Notes: generated by a model not told the origin, from the letters alone. A stretch of 64,000 nucleotides of DNA from Deltaproteobacteria bacterium (GCA_016709225.1 JADJEE010000002.1:620001-684000), one strand, 5' to 3'; numbered from the stretch's first letter, positions 38,037 to 47,649 are shown. Numbers and translations are program-made.

Positions 38037-39287
38037 GTGCGAGCTAGCCTGACATCGACGCTGCAGGCGGTCGGCTCCGCGCTGCTCTGGGTCCTGCTCG
38101 CGATGGGCTCGCTGGCGGCGACCTCGGTCGCGTTCTGGATCGTGCTGGCGCTGGCCAAGTCGGCCTTGTCCCACGACGCGGCCGTGCTCGCGGGCGGGCT
38201 GTGGCTGTGGCTGCTGGCCCTGCTCACGACGGTGGGGCTGCCGCTGGCGCTCGCGCTGTGGAAGCACCACGGCGACGCGCGCAGCCTGTCGCGCACGATC
38301 GTGTGGCTTCCGCTGTGCACCAACGGCGTGGGTCTGCTGCTCGGCACGCAGGTAATCCCCGACATGATCGGGTCGGCGCTGCGCAGCCACGGCGCGTGGG
38401 TGACGGCCGATCGGCTGGGTGACTCCCACGCTGCAACCCGTGTGATGTCGGCGCTCGGTCACGACGCCGCCGATCGCCTCGACCCCGCCGGGGCGCAGCC
38501 CGAGGGCTGGCCGCTCGGGCACGGCGACGCGACCCTCGAGGAGTGGACGGCGCAGGCCGACGGCCACGTCGAGCGCGACAAGGCCATCAGCGTGCCGTTC
38601 ACCGAGGAGGGCACCGCGATCCTGCTCGACGTCGGCTTCGACACGCCCGCCGGCGCGAGGCTGAAGCTGCCGTACCTCTTCGACACCGGCGCATCGTTCA
38701 CGACCGTGAGCAGCGAGACCGCGGCGAAGCTCGGCATCATGGTGCCCGACGACGCGCCGGTGCTGACCTTCAACACCGCCAGCGGCCCCCGCGAGAGCCG
38801 CATGATCCACCTGCCATCGCTGTGGCTCGGCGACGTCGAGATCCGTGGGCTGTTGGTGTCGGTCTGCGATGGCTGCGTGAACGATCGCCACCACGGCCTG
38901 CTCGGCCACAACGTCATGCGCGAGTTCTTCGCGCAGATCGACTTCAAGAACCAACGCATGGTGCTGCTGCCGCGCGTGGCCGAGCGCAAGCCCAACCGCG
39001 CCTACGACATCGAGCCGGTGGTCGACCTGCGCGTCGAGGGCACGCCCGAGGTGTGGCTGGGGCGGGTGCGTTGGGTGGTGCGCGTCAACAACCGCGGCAG
39101 CGTGCCGATCCGCGACGTGGTGCCGGTCGTGAAGTTCGCCAATGGCCCCGTGCTGCGCGGCAAGCCGATCGACGAGATCGCACCGGGGGCCGCGGGGCGC
39201 TCGTTGGTCGAAGGTCGCGCGACACTCGACGGTAGCAACGGCAGCAAGGGTCACTACACGCTCGGGCTCGCCGAGGCGTTCTGGTGA
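38037..39287 (+). CDS. Membrane-bound retropepsin-like aspartic protease
   Basis: A 416-residue protein with three or so N-terminal membrane helices (residues about 10-115) and a soluble aspartyl protease-like domain (about 185-330). The single catalytic motif LFDTGASFTTVS is followed by a hydrophobic-Gly flap-like region and LLGHNVMREF, as in bacterial retropepsin-like proteases that act as dimers. The C-terminal 90 residues look like an immunoglobulin-like beta domain. It starts with GTG, and its stop overlaps the next ATG, so it heads an operon with two genes of unknown role. Substrate unknown. Confidence 0.72.
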   Translation: MRASLTSTLQAVGSALLWVLLAMGSLAATSVAFWIVLALAKSALSHDAAVLAGGLWLWLLALLTTVGLPLALALWKHHGDARSLSRTIVWLPLCTNGVGLLLGTQVIPDMIGSALRSHGAWVTADRLGDSHAATRVMSALGHDAADRLDPAGAQPEGWPLGHGDATLEEWTAQADGHVERDKAISVPFTEEGTAILLDVGFDTPAGARLKLPYLFDTGASFTTVSSETAAKLGIMVPDDAPVLTFNTASGPRESRMIHLPSLWLGDVEIRGLLVSVCDGCVNDRHHGLLGHNVMREFFAQIDFKNQRMVLLPRVAERKPNRAYDIEPVVDLRVEGTPEVWLGRVRWVVRVNNRGSVPIRDVVPVVKFANGPVLRGKPIDEIAPGAAGRSLVEGRATLDGSNGSKGHYTLGLAEAFW

Positions 39288-40021
39288 TGTCCACGCTGGC
39301 ACCGGCGCCCAGCGAGGGTACCGGCGAGGATCCCTTCGAGGTGTTCAGCGGCGTCGGGCCGCAGCTCGGCCTGCTGCTGCTGCTGGCATCGGTCGCGGTC
39401 GCGGTGGTGTGGATCTCGCGTCGCCGCGCAGCCGCCCACGCCGCGGGCAACGCCCGCCGTGCGCGCCCGGACTGGGCCGATCCGAAGTGGCGTGCGACGG
39501 TCGAACGGCTGCGTGACGGCGCGCCGACCCCGATTGCAGCGGCGCGCGCGGGCACCGTGCGCGTGGTCGCCACGCTGGTGTCGGCGCCCACGAACCTCGG
39601 GGGCCCCGCGGCGCGCGAGCGAGTGTGGAGCAACCTCCACGGTGCAGGCCCCGAGACCGCGATTGCAGCCGAGATCGTCTTCGCCGCCGACGACAGCGGA
39701 CGCTGCGCCATCGAGCAGCTCGAGCACGCCCGGGTGATCGCACCGATGGCCCCCGCCGCCGCGCGCCGCGGCATCCAAGAGCGTGACGATCGCGACCGTC
39801 GACGCGTGGCGCTGTGCCTCGGTGACGAGGTCGAGCTGATCGGCACCTTCGCGCCCGATCGGGCCGGCAGCGACAGCGACCCGCGCGCGCTCGTCTACGG
39901 TACCCTCGGCGCACGCGGGCCGCTGGAGATCCGCGTGCTCTCGCGGCCACCGGCGAGCGACGACACCACGGCCGCGCGCGCCGACGAAGCCGCCACGATA
40001 GACGGAGCCGATCCAACATGA
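39287..40021 (+). CDS. Single-span membrane protein, possibly GIDE-like
   Basis: A 244-residue protein with one membrane helix (about 25-45) and a soluble beta-rich domain. The pattern AGTVRVVATLVSAP, FAADDSGRCAIEQLEHARV and LCLGDEVELIGTF resembles the bacterial GIDE/BAM domain found in membrane proteins related to mitochondrial MUL1, but identity is low and I offer it tentatively. ATG 39287 overlaps the previous stop (TGATG); a GTG at 39284 is also possible. The end overlaps the next start (ATGA). Function unknown. Confidence 0.6.
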   Translation: MSTLAPAPSEGTGEDPFEVFSGVGPQLGLLLLLASVAVAVVWISRRRAAAHAAGNARRARPDWADPKWRATVERLRDGAPTPIAAARAGTVRVVATLVSAPTNLGGPAARERVWSNLHGAGPETAIAAEIVFAADDSGRCAIEQLEHARVIAPMAPAAARRGIQERDDRDRRRVALCLGDEVELIGTFAPDRAGSDSDPRALVYGTLGARGPLEIRVLSRPPASDDTTAARADEAATIDGADPT

Positions 40022-40893
40022 TGCCCACGACGCCACGACGTAGCCCCCTGATGCTCGGGCTCGCAGCCGCGCTGTCGCTCGCCGCCTGCGAGCACGCGGG
40101 CAAGGGCAAGACCGAGCCGCCCGGCGAGACCACCGACCCCGTTGCAAACGACACCGCGCCGCCGGTCGAGATCGACGACAGCGTCAAACAGGAGCCCGAT
40201 CCACCGGAGATCGCCCAGGCCGCGCAGCGCTATCTGATGGGTGACTACCCCGGGGTCGTGGAGCTGCTGCAGCCGATCTACGACGACCTCAAGACGCGCG
40301 AGCAGTACCACGCGAGCACCATGGCCGCGGTATGGCTCACGCTCGCCCACGGCGAGCAGGTGTTCGAGAACGGCAAGGAGCCATCGCAGTGGACGGCGTC
40401 GATGGCCGACGCCACCGAGGACCCCGAGATCGACGCCGCCGCCAATCTCGCGACCGGCTCCTACCTCATCGGCGATCTCGAGTTCGATCAGGCCGCTGCA
40501 CGCCTCGCGAAGGTCCCCGAGCAGACCAAGGACCCGATCTTGGTCGGGCTCTCCCACCTGATGCGGGCCGAGGCGCTCATCAACGGCGCGTTCAACCGCG
40601 AGGACGAGTCGCTGCAGTACCCCGAGAAGCTCGACGTGGCCAAGGCCGCCTACGACGCCGCCGCCGCGCTCGCCAAGGACGACGACGCGCTCGCGCTGGT
40701 CTACGCGCGGACCCACGAGGGCTACGCTGCACTCGCCAACTACCGCAAGCAGCGCGACCAGGTGTGCGCCGAGGCCGTCGCGGCCATCCAGCTGTTCGCG
40801 GCCAAGGGCGCCAGCAAGCTGCTGGCGGTGCCCACCGACCTCGCCAGCGCCAACAAGTGCACGCTGCCGCCCGAGGCGAGCGCCACCGAGTGA
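40018..40893 (+). CDS. TPR-like lipoprotein
   Basis: A 291-residue predicted lipoprotein with lipobox LAAC near residue 24 and an acidic/Pro linker. The mature part is helical with repeats of the TPR kind (AQAAQRYLMGDYPGVVELL, AANLATGSYLIGDLEFDQAAARLAKV), suggesting a protein-binding scaffold in the periplasm. It overlaps the membrane protein gene by ATGA. With the aspartyl-protease-like gene this makes a three-gene coupled set of envelope proteins; no known complex of this make-up comes to mind. Confidence 0.75.
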   Translation: MMPTTPRRSPLMLGLAAALSLAACEHAGKGKTEPPGETTDPVANDTAPPVEIDDSVKQEPDPPEIAQAAQRYLMGDYPGVVELLQPIYDDLKTREQYHASTMAAVWLTLAHGEQVFENGKEPSQWTASMADATEDPEIDAAANLATGSYLIGDLEFDQAAARLAKVPEQTKDPILVGLSHLMRAEALINGAFNREDESLQYPEKLDVAKAAYDAAAALAKDDDALALVYARTHEGYAALANYRKQRDQVCAEAVAAIQLFAAKGASKLLAVPTDLASANKCTLPPEASATE

Positions 40894-40945
40894 TCGCAGG
40901 GCAGGCTTGCCCCGACGCCGGGTTTCGGGCGACAACCCGGTCGCC

Positions 40946-42571
40946 ATGGACGAGCTACACCACTGGGCCGACGTCGCAGCGGCTCGCACGCTGCAAGCCC
41001 ACCCGCAGCGGGATTCGATCACCGTCGCCGCCGGCATCACGCCGTCGGGCGTGGTGCACATCGGTAACTTTCGCGAGGTGATGACGGTCGACCTGGTCGC
41101 GCGCGCGCTGCGGGACCGCGGCGTGAAGGTGCGCTTCTTGTACTCGTGGGACGACTTCGACGTCTTCCGCAAGGTCCCCGCGGATGCGCCGGCCGCCGAG
41201 TCGCTGCAGCAGCAGCTGGGCCGCAGCATCGCCGACGTCCCCGATCCGTGGGGCGAGCACGACAGCTACGCGTCGCACCACATCGCGAGCTTCGAGCAGA
41301 GCCTCGAGCCGCTCGGCATCCGCCCCGAGTTCATCCGCCAGAGCCGGGCCTACCGCGCCGGGCGCTACGCCGAGGGCGTGCGCGCCGCGCTGCAGCACGC
41401 GGGCACCATCCGCGGCATCCTGAACGCTGCGCGCGAGCGCAACGGCGCGCGCTCGCTGTTGCCCGACACCTGGCTGCCGCTCGCGGGCTTCTGTCGCGCA
41501 TGCGGATTCGACGACCTCGACTTCGCCTGGGACGGCGAGTGGACCGTGCAGGTCCACTGCAAGCACGACGGCTGCGGCAGCGACCACGCGGTGGACCTGC
41601 GCCAGGGCGGCGACCTCAAGCTGCCATGGCGCGTCGACTGGCCCATGCGCTGGGGCTTCGAGCAGGTCTGCTTCGAGCCCGGCGGCAAGGACCACAGCAG
41701 CGCCGGCGGCAGCTACGACACCGCCAAGGACATCGTGCGCGAGGTCTACGGCTGGGTCGCGCCGCAGTACGTCGGCTACGACTTCGTCACGCTCAAGGGC
41801 GCCGCCGGCAAGATCTCGAGCAGCAAGGGCGGCGTCGTCACGGTCGCCGATTGCCTCGAGGTCTACGAGCCCGAGGTGCTGCGGTGGATGTTCGCCAGCT
41901 ACCGGCCCAACACCGAGTTCCAGATCTCGTTCGACCTCGACGTCATCAAGCTCTACGAGGACTACGACCGCTGCGTTCGGCTGGCCCACGAATCCGACGA
42001 CGGCAGCAGCAAGGACAAGAAGCGGCAGGCCGCCCGGCGCACGCTCCAGCTCGCCAGCGTCGATCACCGTGGGGTCGTGGCGGGCGGCGCGGTGCCGTGC
42101 CTGGTGCCGTTCCGACACCTCGGCGTGGTCGTGCAGATCTTCGACGGCGACCTCGACCGCACGCTCGCGCAGCTGCGCAGCGTCGGTGCGGTGCCCGACG
42201 ACGAAGGCGCCATTGCGCGGGCCCGCGTACGGGCCGAGCGGGCGTGGCGATGGGTCTGCGACTACGCCCCCGAGGACTTCCGCTACCGCATCCGCGCCGC
42301 GCCAGAGCGCGCGACGCTCGACGCCGAGGCGCAAACCCTGCTTGCGCGTCTGGTCGAGCTGCTGCGCGGCGAGCCGGCTGCGTCGCTGGAGGCCGCGCTC
42401 ACCGAGCAGTTCAAGCGTTGGTCGGGCGAAGGCATCGATCTCAAGAGGTTCTACCCGGTGGTCTACGGGCTGCTGCTGGCGCGCGAACAGGGCCCGAAGC
42501 TGACCTCGTTGCTGGCCACGATGGGCCCGGCGCGGGCGCTGCCGTTGCTCGAACCGTCGCTGGGCGGGTAG
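40946..42571 (+). CDS. lysK: Lysyl-tRNA synthetase, class I
   Basis: A 541-residue enzyme charging tRNA-Lys. It is the class I (archaeal-type) form: Rossmann-fold signatures HIGN (38-41) and KISSSKG (289-295) are present, while class II motifs are absent. A Cys cluster CRAC (183-186) and CKHDGC (205-210) gives the zinc knuckle, and a C-terminal helical anticodon domain follows. Class I LysRS occurs in archaea, spirochaetes, alphaproteobacteria and scattered others. ATG 40946 begins the conserved N terminus. A tRNA-Lys(CUU) gene is 16 kb downstream. Confidence 0.93.
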   Translation: MDELHHWADVAAARTLQAHPQRDSITVAAGITPSGVVHIGNFREVMTVDLVARALRDRGVKVRFLYSWDDFDVFRKVPADAPAAESLQQQLGRSIADVPDPWGEHDSYASHHIASFEQSLEPLGIRPEFIRQSRAYRAGRYAEGVRAALQHAGTIRGILNAARERNGARSLLPDTWLPLAGFCRACGFDDLDFAWDGEWTVQVHCKHDGCGSDHAVDLRQGGDLKLPWRVDWPMRWGFEQVCFEPGGKDHSSAGGSYDTAKDIVREVYGWVAPQYVGYDFVTLKGAAGKISSSKGGVVTVADCLEVYEPEVLRWMFASYRPNTEFQISFDLDVIKLYEDYDRCVRLAHESDDGSSKDKKRQAARRTLQLASVDHRGVVAGGAVPCLVPFRHLGVVVQIFDGDLDRTLAQLRSVGAVPDDEGAIARARVRAERAWRWVCDYAPEDFRYRIRAAPERATLDAEAQTLLARLVELLRGEPAASLEAALTEQFKRWSGEGIDLKRFYPVVYGLLLAREQGPKLTSLLATMGPARALPLLEPSLGG

Positions 42572-42585
42572 AGTTCGGGTCGCCG

Positions 42586-44223
42586 ATGCGGCGGCGTGAT
42601 CCAGGAAGGTGTCGGTCGTTCGTGCGCAGCGCGGTGGCGCTGTCGACCTGCCTCGCGCCGGGGCTGGTGGCGGCGTCGCCCTCCGACGAGCCGATGCCGC
42701 CGGCCGAGTCGAGCGCCCCGCGCAGCGCCGGTGGGCCCAACGAAGGGCCGATGCCGCCGGCCGAGTCCGACGGCTATCGCACGGCCGCGTCCGCGCCCGA
42801 GCGCGCCCTGCCGCCGTCGGAATCGGCCGGCTACCGCAGCGCGAAGACCAAGCCCGAGCCAGCGATGCCGCCCGGCGAGACGCCACGCCGCGCACGTCGA
42901 CGCGCACGACTGCCCGCGTGGATGACCGCGGTCGCGCCCCGCGATCTCGACGTCGAGACCTCGTTGCTGGTCGGCGCGTTCCTGCCAGCCTACGCCCACG
43001 AGCTGTACGACCCCTACTCGGGTTGGCGGCCGCTCGCCCGCGGCGCCGTCGAGCTCGGCGCTCGCATCGACTACTTCCCGGTGCGATGGCTCGGCTTCGA
43101 GGTCGAGGGACTTGGCATCCCCACGCGCGTGCGCGGGGCCGGATCGATCGCCGTGGGCGCGGTGCGAGGCGGGGTCGTGCTGCGCCTGCCTTGGCGCATC
43201 GCGCCGTTGATCTCAGGTGGGCTCGGCGCGCTCGGCGTGTCGTCGTCGAGCGGCGAGCTCGGCGACGACGTCGATCCCGCCTACCACGTCGGGCTCGGCG
43301 TGCAGGCCTTTGCGACGCGGTGGTTGATCGTGCGGCTCGACGGTCGCGACGTGCTCTCGCACCGCCGCGGTGTCGGTGGTGGTCCGGTGCACCATGGTGA
43401 GCTCGTGCTCGCGGTGGGCGCCCGCTTCGGCCCGCGTCGCGGGCCCGCGGACGGCCCGGGCCCCAGCGAGGCCGACCCCGACCACGATGGCGTGCCGACC
43501 GAGCTCGATCGTTGCCCACGCGAGCGCGGTGCGCAGCCCTACGGCTGCCCGATCCTCGATCGCGACGCCGACGGCGTGCACGACGATCGCGACGGCTGCC
43601 CCGATCTACCCGGGCTCGCGCCCGACGGCTGCCCCACCGCCATCGACGACGACGGCGACGGCATCACCGGCAGCGCCGATCGCTGTCCGTTACAGATCGG
43701 TGATGCGCCCGACGGCTGTCCCTCGAGCCGGCCGAGCTCACCCGCCGAAGACCCCGCGAGCGACGTCGACGGGGATGCGGTGATTCGGCGCAACGATCGT
43801 TGTCCCACGCAACGCGAGACCCGCAACGGCTACGCGGACGACGACGGCTGCCCCGACGAGATGCCGCCCGAGATCGCCGAGCTCGAGGGCGTGGTGTCGG
43901 GCATCGGCTTCGAGTCCGCCAGCGACGAGCTGACGCCATCATCGCGCACCGCGCTGCAGCACCTCGCCGACGTGCTGCAGCGCAACCCCGGCGTTCGCTG
44001 CGAGATCGTTGGTCACACCGACAACCGCGGGGCTGCGGAGGCCAACCGCGCGCTGTCGACCCGCCGGGCCGAGCGGGTGGTGACGGCGCTGGTCGAGCGC
44101 GGGGTCCCGCGCGAGCGGCTGAGCGCGCGCGGGGCCGGACCCGACGAGCCGCTCGCGAGCAACGCGAGCGCAGCCGGGCGCGCGATCAACCGTCGCGTCG
44201 AGCTGGTCATCCTGCGGGAGTAG
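42586..44223 (+). CDS. OmpA-family protein with thrombospondin type 3 repeats
   Basis: A 545-residue outer-membrane protein. After a signal peptide comes a linker with three or four PMPPAES-like units (about 30-100), then a beta-rich region (about 120-280) that may be a barrel, then calcium-binding type 3 repeats (about 285-420, DPDHDGVPTELDRCP, DRDADGVHDDRDGCP, DDDGDGITGSADRCP), and a C-terminal OmpA domain that binds peptidoglycan (EIVGHTDNRGAAEANRALSTRRAERV). ATG 42586 lies 14 bases after lysK. It probably ties the outer membrane to the wall. Confidence 0.88.
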   Translation: MRRRDPGRCRSFVRSAVALSTCLAPGLVAASPSDEPMPPAESSAPRSAGGPNEGPMPPAESDGYRTAASAPERALPPSESAGYRSAKTKPEPAMPPGETPRRARRRARLPAWMTAVAPRDLDVETSLLVGAFLPAYAHELYDPYSGWRPLARGAVELGARIDYFPVRWLGFEVEGLGIPTRVRGAGSIAVGAVRGGVVLRLPWRIAPLISGGLGALGVSSSSGELGDDVDPAYHVGLGVQAFATRWLIVRLDGRDVLSHRRGVGGGPVHHGELVLAVGARFGPRRGPADGPGPSEADPDHDGVPTELDRCPRERGAQPYGCPILDRDADGVHDDRDGCPDLPGLAPDGCPTAIDDDGDGITGSADRCPLQIGDAPDGCPSSRPSSPAEDPASDVDGDAVIRRNDRCPTQRETRNGYADDDGCPDEMPPEIAELEGVVSGIGFESASDELTPSSRTALQHLADVLQRNPGVRCEIVGHTDNRGAAEANRALSTRRAERVVTALVERGVPRERLSARGAGPDEPLASNASAAGRAINRRVELVILRE

Positions 44224-44268
44224 GCGACCGGCTGCGGGACGCGGCCGGCCGCAATGACGCACCACCGT

Positions 44269-46074
44269 CTACGAGGCCGTGCGACGACGACCCCGACGCA
44301 GGCTGACGCCCGCGAACGCGAGGAACGCAAAGGTCCACGACGGTGTGCGGCCGACGTCGCATCCGCAGCCCTGTGCATCGGCGGAGTCGTCCTCACCGTT
44401 GCCACCGTCGGCACCGGCGGAGCCGTCGTCGGCACCACCGACGCCGCCGCCCGGCCAGCCGTGTTGGAGGTTCCAGTCGACCAGCACCGCCTCGATGCGA
44501 GCGGTGTTGTCGGTGAGGTTCATCGGCGCGCCGTTGGTCGGCACCGCCTCGATGATCGCCGACGAGTCCATCATGCCTGGGGTTCCACCGGGCTCGTCGG
44601 GGAAGTCGGGCCAGACGCCGCCGGCGGGCAGGAACACCTCGCGACCGTCGGGCAGCGTGAAGACCTGATCGCCGTTGCACAGCGTGCGCAACACCCCGTT
44701 TTGCAGGTTGGGCACGTCGGGCAGCATGCCGTTCTCCTGGAACATCGGGTCCTCGGTCATCTCGGCGGGCGAGATGGTCGTGAACATGCGCGTCAGGTAC
44801 GGATGCTGCGCCACGAGCTCGGCGGCGTGCTGACCGGGGGCGATGATGCGCTGCTGCAGCTTCGTGCTGAAGTCGGCGCCGTTCCACGCGCTGAGATCGA
44901 CCTCGGCGTAGCTGGACTGGTTCCCCCAATACTCCGCGGCGGGCACGTCGGCCGGCACCGTGACGTACTCCGCCAGCAAGCCCTCGAGCAGCGAGTGCGT
45001 GAACTGGCAGCCGTTGCCGAAGTCGTAGTCGCAGAAGAGCAGGTTCTGAGCCTGCAGCTCCGCGCCGACATCGGTGGCCGCGAGGCCCTCGAACTGCGCG
45101 GGCTGCCACGACGATTGGTACACGCCCGAGGTGTCGACCACGCCGCTGGGGCCGGCATACTCGGTCACGAATGCGCGACCATCGGCGTTCTCCTCGTCGA
45201 CGGCGAGCGTGACCACGTCGGTGTAGTTGGTCGGCGCGAGCCAGTTGACCTTGAGCTGGTTGACCAGCACGTGGCGGTAGTTCTTCGGCACCATCCGCGC
45301 GTCGCCGAGGAAGAACGAGCGCACCGCCATGTCGTCGACTGCCGCGATGCGAGTCAGCCGCAGCGGCACGCACGGCTCGCTGCCTTGGAAGCGCAGCACG
45401 ATGGGATGGATCTCGTCGACATCGGCTCCGCCGGTCAGCTTCACCGCACCGAAGAGGTGGCCCTCGGCGATGTACTCGGCGAGGATCGGCAGCGCAGCTT
45501 CGTCTTGCTGGTAGCCGTTGGCGCCCAGCCAGTCGAACACCTCCTGCGCATCGCCGCCCTGCAGCACCGAGATCTCGAATGCGCCGACGGTCTCGGTCAA
45601 CAACACCTGCGGCCCGCCGCCGCCGCCGCCGGTTTCGTCGCCGCCGTCGCCCGCCGCTCCGGTGCCGCTGGCGCTGGCGCCGTCGTTGCCGCCCGGCGGG
45701 CTGGGATCGTCGAGCGTGCAATCGTCGAACGTCTGCGAGTAGCCGTAGGTCGGCACCGAGGCCGCGAGCAAGGCGTCGAAGAGCGGCTGCGATCCGACCT
45801 CGAACTCGGGCACGCTCTGCAGCGGGATCACCCAACCAAACTGCGCGGCCTCGCCGGTGTACTGGATCTGGATGTGCGCCTCGATGGTGTCGCCCTGCCA
45901 GACGAAGAGGATGTTCTCGCCGGTCTGATCGACGGGCATCGGCTGCGGACCGCCGTCACAGAACATGCCGCCGCACGCCTCGGCATCGCGCGGGTGCAGT
46001 GCCAGGGCCGTCGCGGTCACCAGCATCGCCAGGGCACCGGTGGTTCGGAGTCGCTTGATCGCCATCATCGTCAT
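44269..46074 (-). CDS. DUF2330 protein with MYXO-CTERM-like tail
   Basis: A 601-residue exported protein. A signal peptide ends ALHPRDAEA, then ACGGMFCDGG begins a DUF2330 domain (GENILFVWQGDTIEAHIQIQ, FGWVIPLQSVPEFE). A Gly/Ala-rich stretch near 130-150 is followed by the long domain. The tail is Gly/Asp-rich then CGC, a hydrophobic helix and RRGRRR, matching the MYXO-CTERM pattern for processing and lipid-linked surface display in myxobacteria. ATG 46074 has GGAG 5 bases upstream. DUF2330 function is unknown. Confidence 0.85.
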   Translation of the reverse strand: MTMMAIKRLRTTGALAMLVTATALALHPRDAEACGGMFCDGGPQPMPVDQTGENILFVWQGDTIEAHIQIQYTGEAAQFGWVIPLQSVPEFEVGSQPLFDALLAASVPTYGYSQTFDDCTLDDPSPPGGNDGASASGTGAAGDGGDETGGGGGGPQVLLTETVGAFEISVLQGGDAQEVFDWLGANGYQQDEAALPILAEYIAEGHLFGAVKLTGGADVDEIHPIVLRFQGSEPCVPLRLTRIAAVDDMAVRSFFLGDARMVPKNYRHVLVNQLKVNWLAPTNYTDVVTLAVDEENADGRAFVTEYAGPSGVVDTSGVYQSSWQPAQFEGLAATDVGAELQAQNLLFCDYDFGNGCQFTHSLLEGLLAEYVTVPADVPAAEYWGNQSSYAEVDLSAWNGADFSTKLQQRIIAPGQHAAELVAQHPYLTRMFTTISPAEMTEDPMFQENGMLPDVPNLQNGVLRTLCNGDQVFTLPDGREVFLPAGGVWPDFPDEPGGTPGMMDSSAIIEAVPTNGAPMNLTDNTARIEAVLVDWNLQHGWPGGGVGGADDGSAGADGGNGEDDSADAQGCGCDVGRTPSWTFAFLAFAGVSLRRGRRRTAS

Positions 46075-46234
46075 TCCATCTCCAGCCATGCAGAAATCCA
46101 ATGCAGAGCAGGCTAGCACGCCCGCGACCCTTTGTCGCATGCGCGCTGACCGCCGCGTCGTACGGGCGTCGCCGGCCGTTCCTCGGGGGTTCGAGCACGA
46201 TCGAGCGGTAGCGTTGGCGTACGCTGGCGACGCC

Positions 46235-46759
46235 ATGCAAGCGCGCGAGTTCGTACCGGTCAACGTCGCCGTCGTGACGGTCTCCGACACCCGCACCGCC
46301 GATGACGATCGCTCCGGCGACACCATCGCGCAGCGCCTCGGCGATGCAGGTCATCGCATCCACTCGCGGACCATCGTGCGCGACGATCGGGAGCGCATCA
46401 CCGCGCTGCTCACCACCCTGGTCGACGACGCCGACGTCGACGTCGTGATCGCGACCGGCGGCACCGGTGTGACGGCTCGCGACGTCACGCCCGAGGCGCT
46501 CGCGCCCCTCGTCGACAAGCCCATCCCCGGCTTCGGCGAGCTGTTCCGCATGCTGAGCTTCGCGCAGATCGGCACCTCCACCATCCAGAGCCGCGCCGAG
46601 GCAGCGCTGTGCCGTGGCACCTACGTGTTCCTCCTACCGGGCTCGCCGCGCGCGGTCACGCTGGCGATGGACGACATCTTGCTGCCGCAGCTGGACAACC
46701 GGCACCGGCCCTGCAACTTCGTGGAGCTGCTCCCGCGGATCCGATCGCAGCCGTCGTAG
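46235..46759 (+). CDS. moaB: Molybdenum cofactor biosynthesis protein B
   Basis: A 174-residue protein of the MoaB/MogA family, which adenylylates molybdopterin before molybdenum insertion. The VNVAVVTVSDTRT start, ATGGTGVTARDVTPEA block and LPGSPRAV block are all present. MoaB and MogA are hard to separate by eye; the short length and closing region favour MoaB. No other cofactor genes are adjacent. It ends 5 bases from a convergent gene. Confidence 0.88.
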   Translation: MQAREFVPVNVAVVTVSDTRTADDDRSGDTIAQRLGDAGHRIHSRTIVRDDRERITALLTTLVDDADVDVVIATGGTGVTARDVTPEALAPLVDKPIPGFGELFRMLSFAQIGTSTIQSRAEAALCRGTYVFLLPGSPRAVTLAMDDILLPQLDNRHRPCNFVELLPRIRSQPS

Positions 46760-46764
46760 CCCGG

Positions 46765-47649
46765 CTACGCCTCGAGCCTGATCCCGCGGTCGAGATCGAA
46801 GCTATCGCCGGGCAGCGCGATGCGAAACCCCAGCGACTCGGCACGCGTGCGGTGCACCTCGAGGTCGTCCTCGTGGTGCATCAGCACCAGCTTCGCGCGT
46901 ACCGCCGCCGGCAGCTGCTCGAGCATGCCGAATGCACCGTGGACCTGCCCGGGGTACTCGGCGAACGTGCAGTCGTGGAAGAAGATCGTCGTGCGCGGCT
47001 CGAGGGCGGTGAGCAGTGCGGCGTCGACGATGCTGTCGCCGCTCCACCATGCCACGCGGCCGCTGTCGCCCAGCTCGATCTCGAGCGACGTGGACGGCTT
47101 GCCGGGCACGTGTACCGTCTCGCGCGTGACCAGCCGCAGGGGCCCGTGCTCGAAGCGCTCGGCGTGGGGCCACGCGTTGTTCTTGGGTGGCTCGCGCCCG
47201 CAGGCCTCGAGCACCTCGAAGTAGTGCGCGAGCGTGCCGCCGCGCGGGTCGTCGCCACCGGGCACGTAGCGCAGCGAGGGCGCCAGCGTCTCCCAGACCT
47301 CCTCGCGCACCGCCGCGTGGCAGACCAGCTTGATGCGGGGCCCGCCATTGCGCACCGACGACACGTCGGGCTCGTCGACGAAGAAGCGCTGGAACGCGAA
47401 GTCCTCGAGCCCGAACACGTGGTCACCGTGGACGTGCGTGATGATCTGGCCCTCGATGTCGTGCCACCGGAGCCCGACGGCGTGCAGCTGGTCGGGTGCC
47501 TGTCGTCCGCAGTCGATGAGCCAGCGCTTGTGGTCGGGCATGCGCAGCTCGGCGCACGTGGTGCCGTAGCGCCGCGAGAACGCACCACCGGCCCCGAGGA
47601 GGCGCAAGCGATGGGCGGGTTCGGGGGCGGCGCTCAAGGTGAGTCGCAC
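46765..47649 (-). CDS. RNase Z-like metallo-beta-lactamase-fold hydrolase
   Basis: A 294-residue protein starting with GTG at 47649. The metal motif THVHGDHVFGLED (HxHxDH), a lone His in the middle (CHAAVREE), FFHDCTF and LMHHEDD supply the expected ligands. The start LRLLGAGGAFSRRYGTTCAEL matches the RNase Z/phosphodiesterase branch. It differs from the gene at 14977, so the genome has at least two such proteins. Role as tRNA processing enzyme or phosphodiesterase is open. Confidence 0.78.
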   Translation of the reverse strand: MRLTLSAAPEPAHRLRLLGAGGAFSRRYGTTCAELRMPDHKRWLIDCGRQAPDQLHAVGLRWHDIEGQIITHVHGDHVFGLEDFAFQRFFVDEPDVSSVRNGGPRIKLVCHAAVREEVWETLAPSLRYVPGGDDPRGGTLAHYFEVLEACGREPPKNNAWPHAERFEHGPLRLVTRETVHVPGKPSTSLEIELGDSGRVAWWSGDSIVDAALLTALEPRTTIFFHDCTFAEYPGQVHGAFGMLEQLPAAVRAKLVLMHHEDDLEVHRTRAESLGFRIALPGDSFDLDRGIRLEA

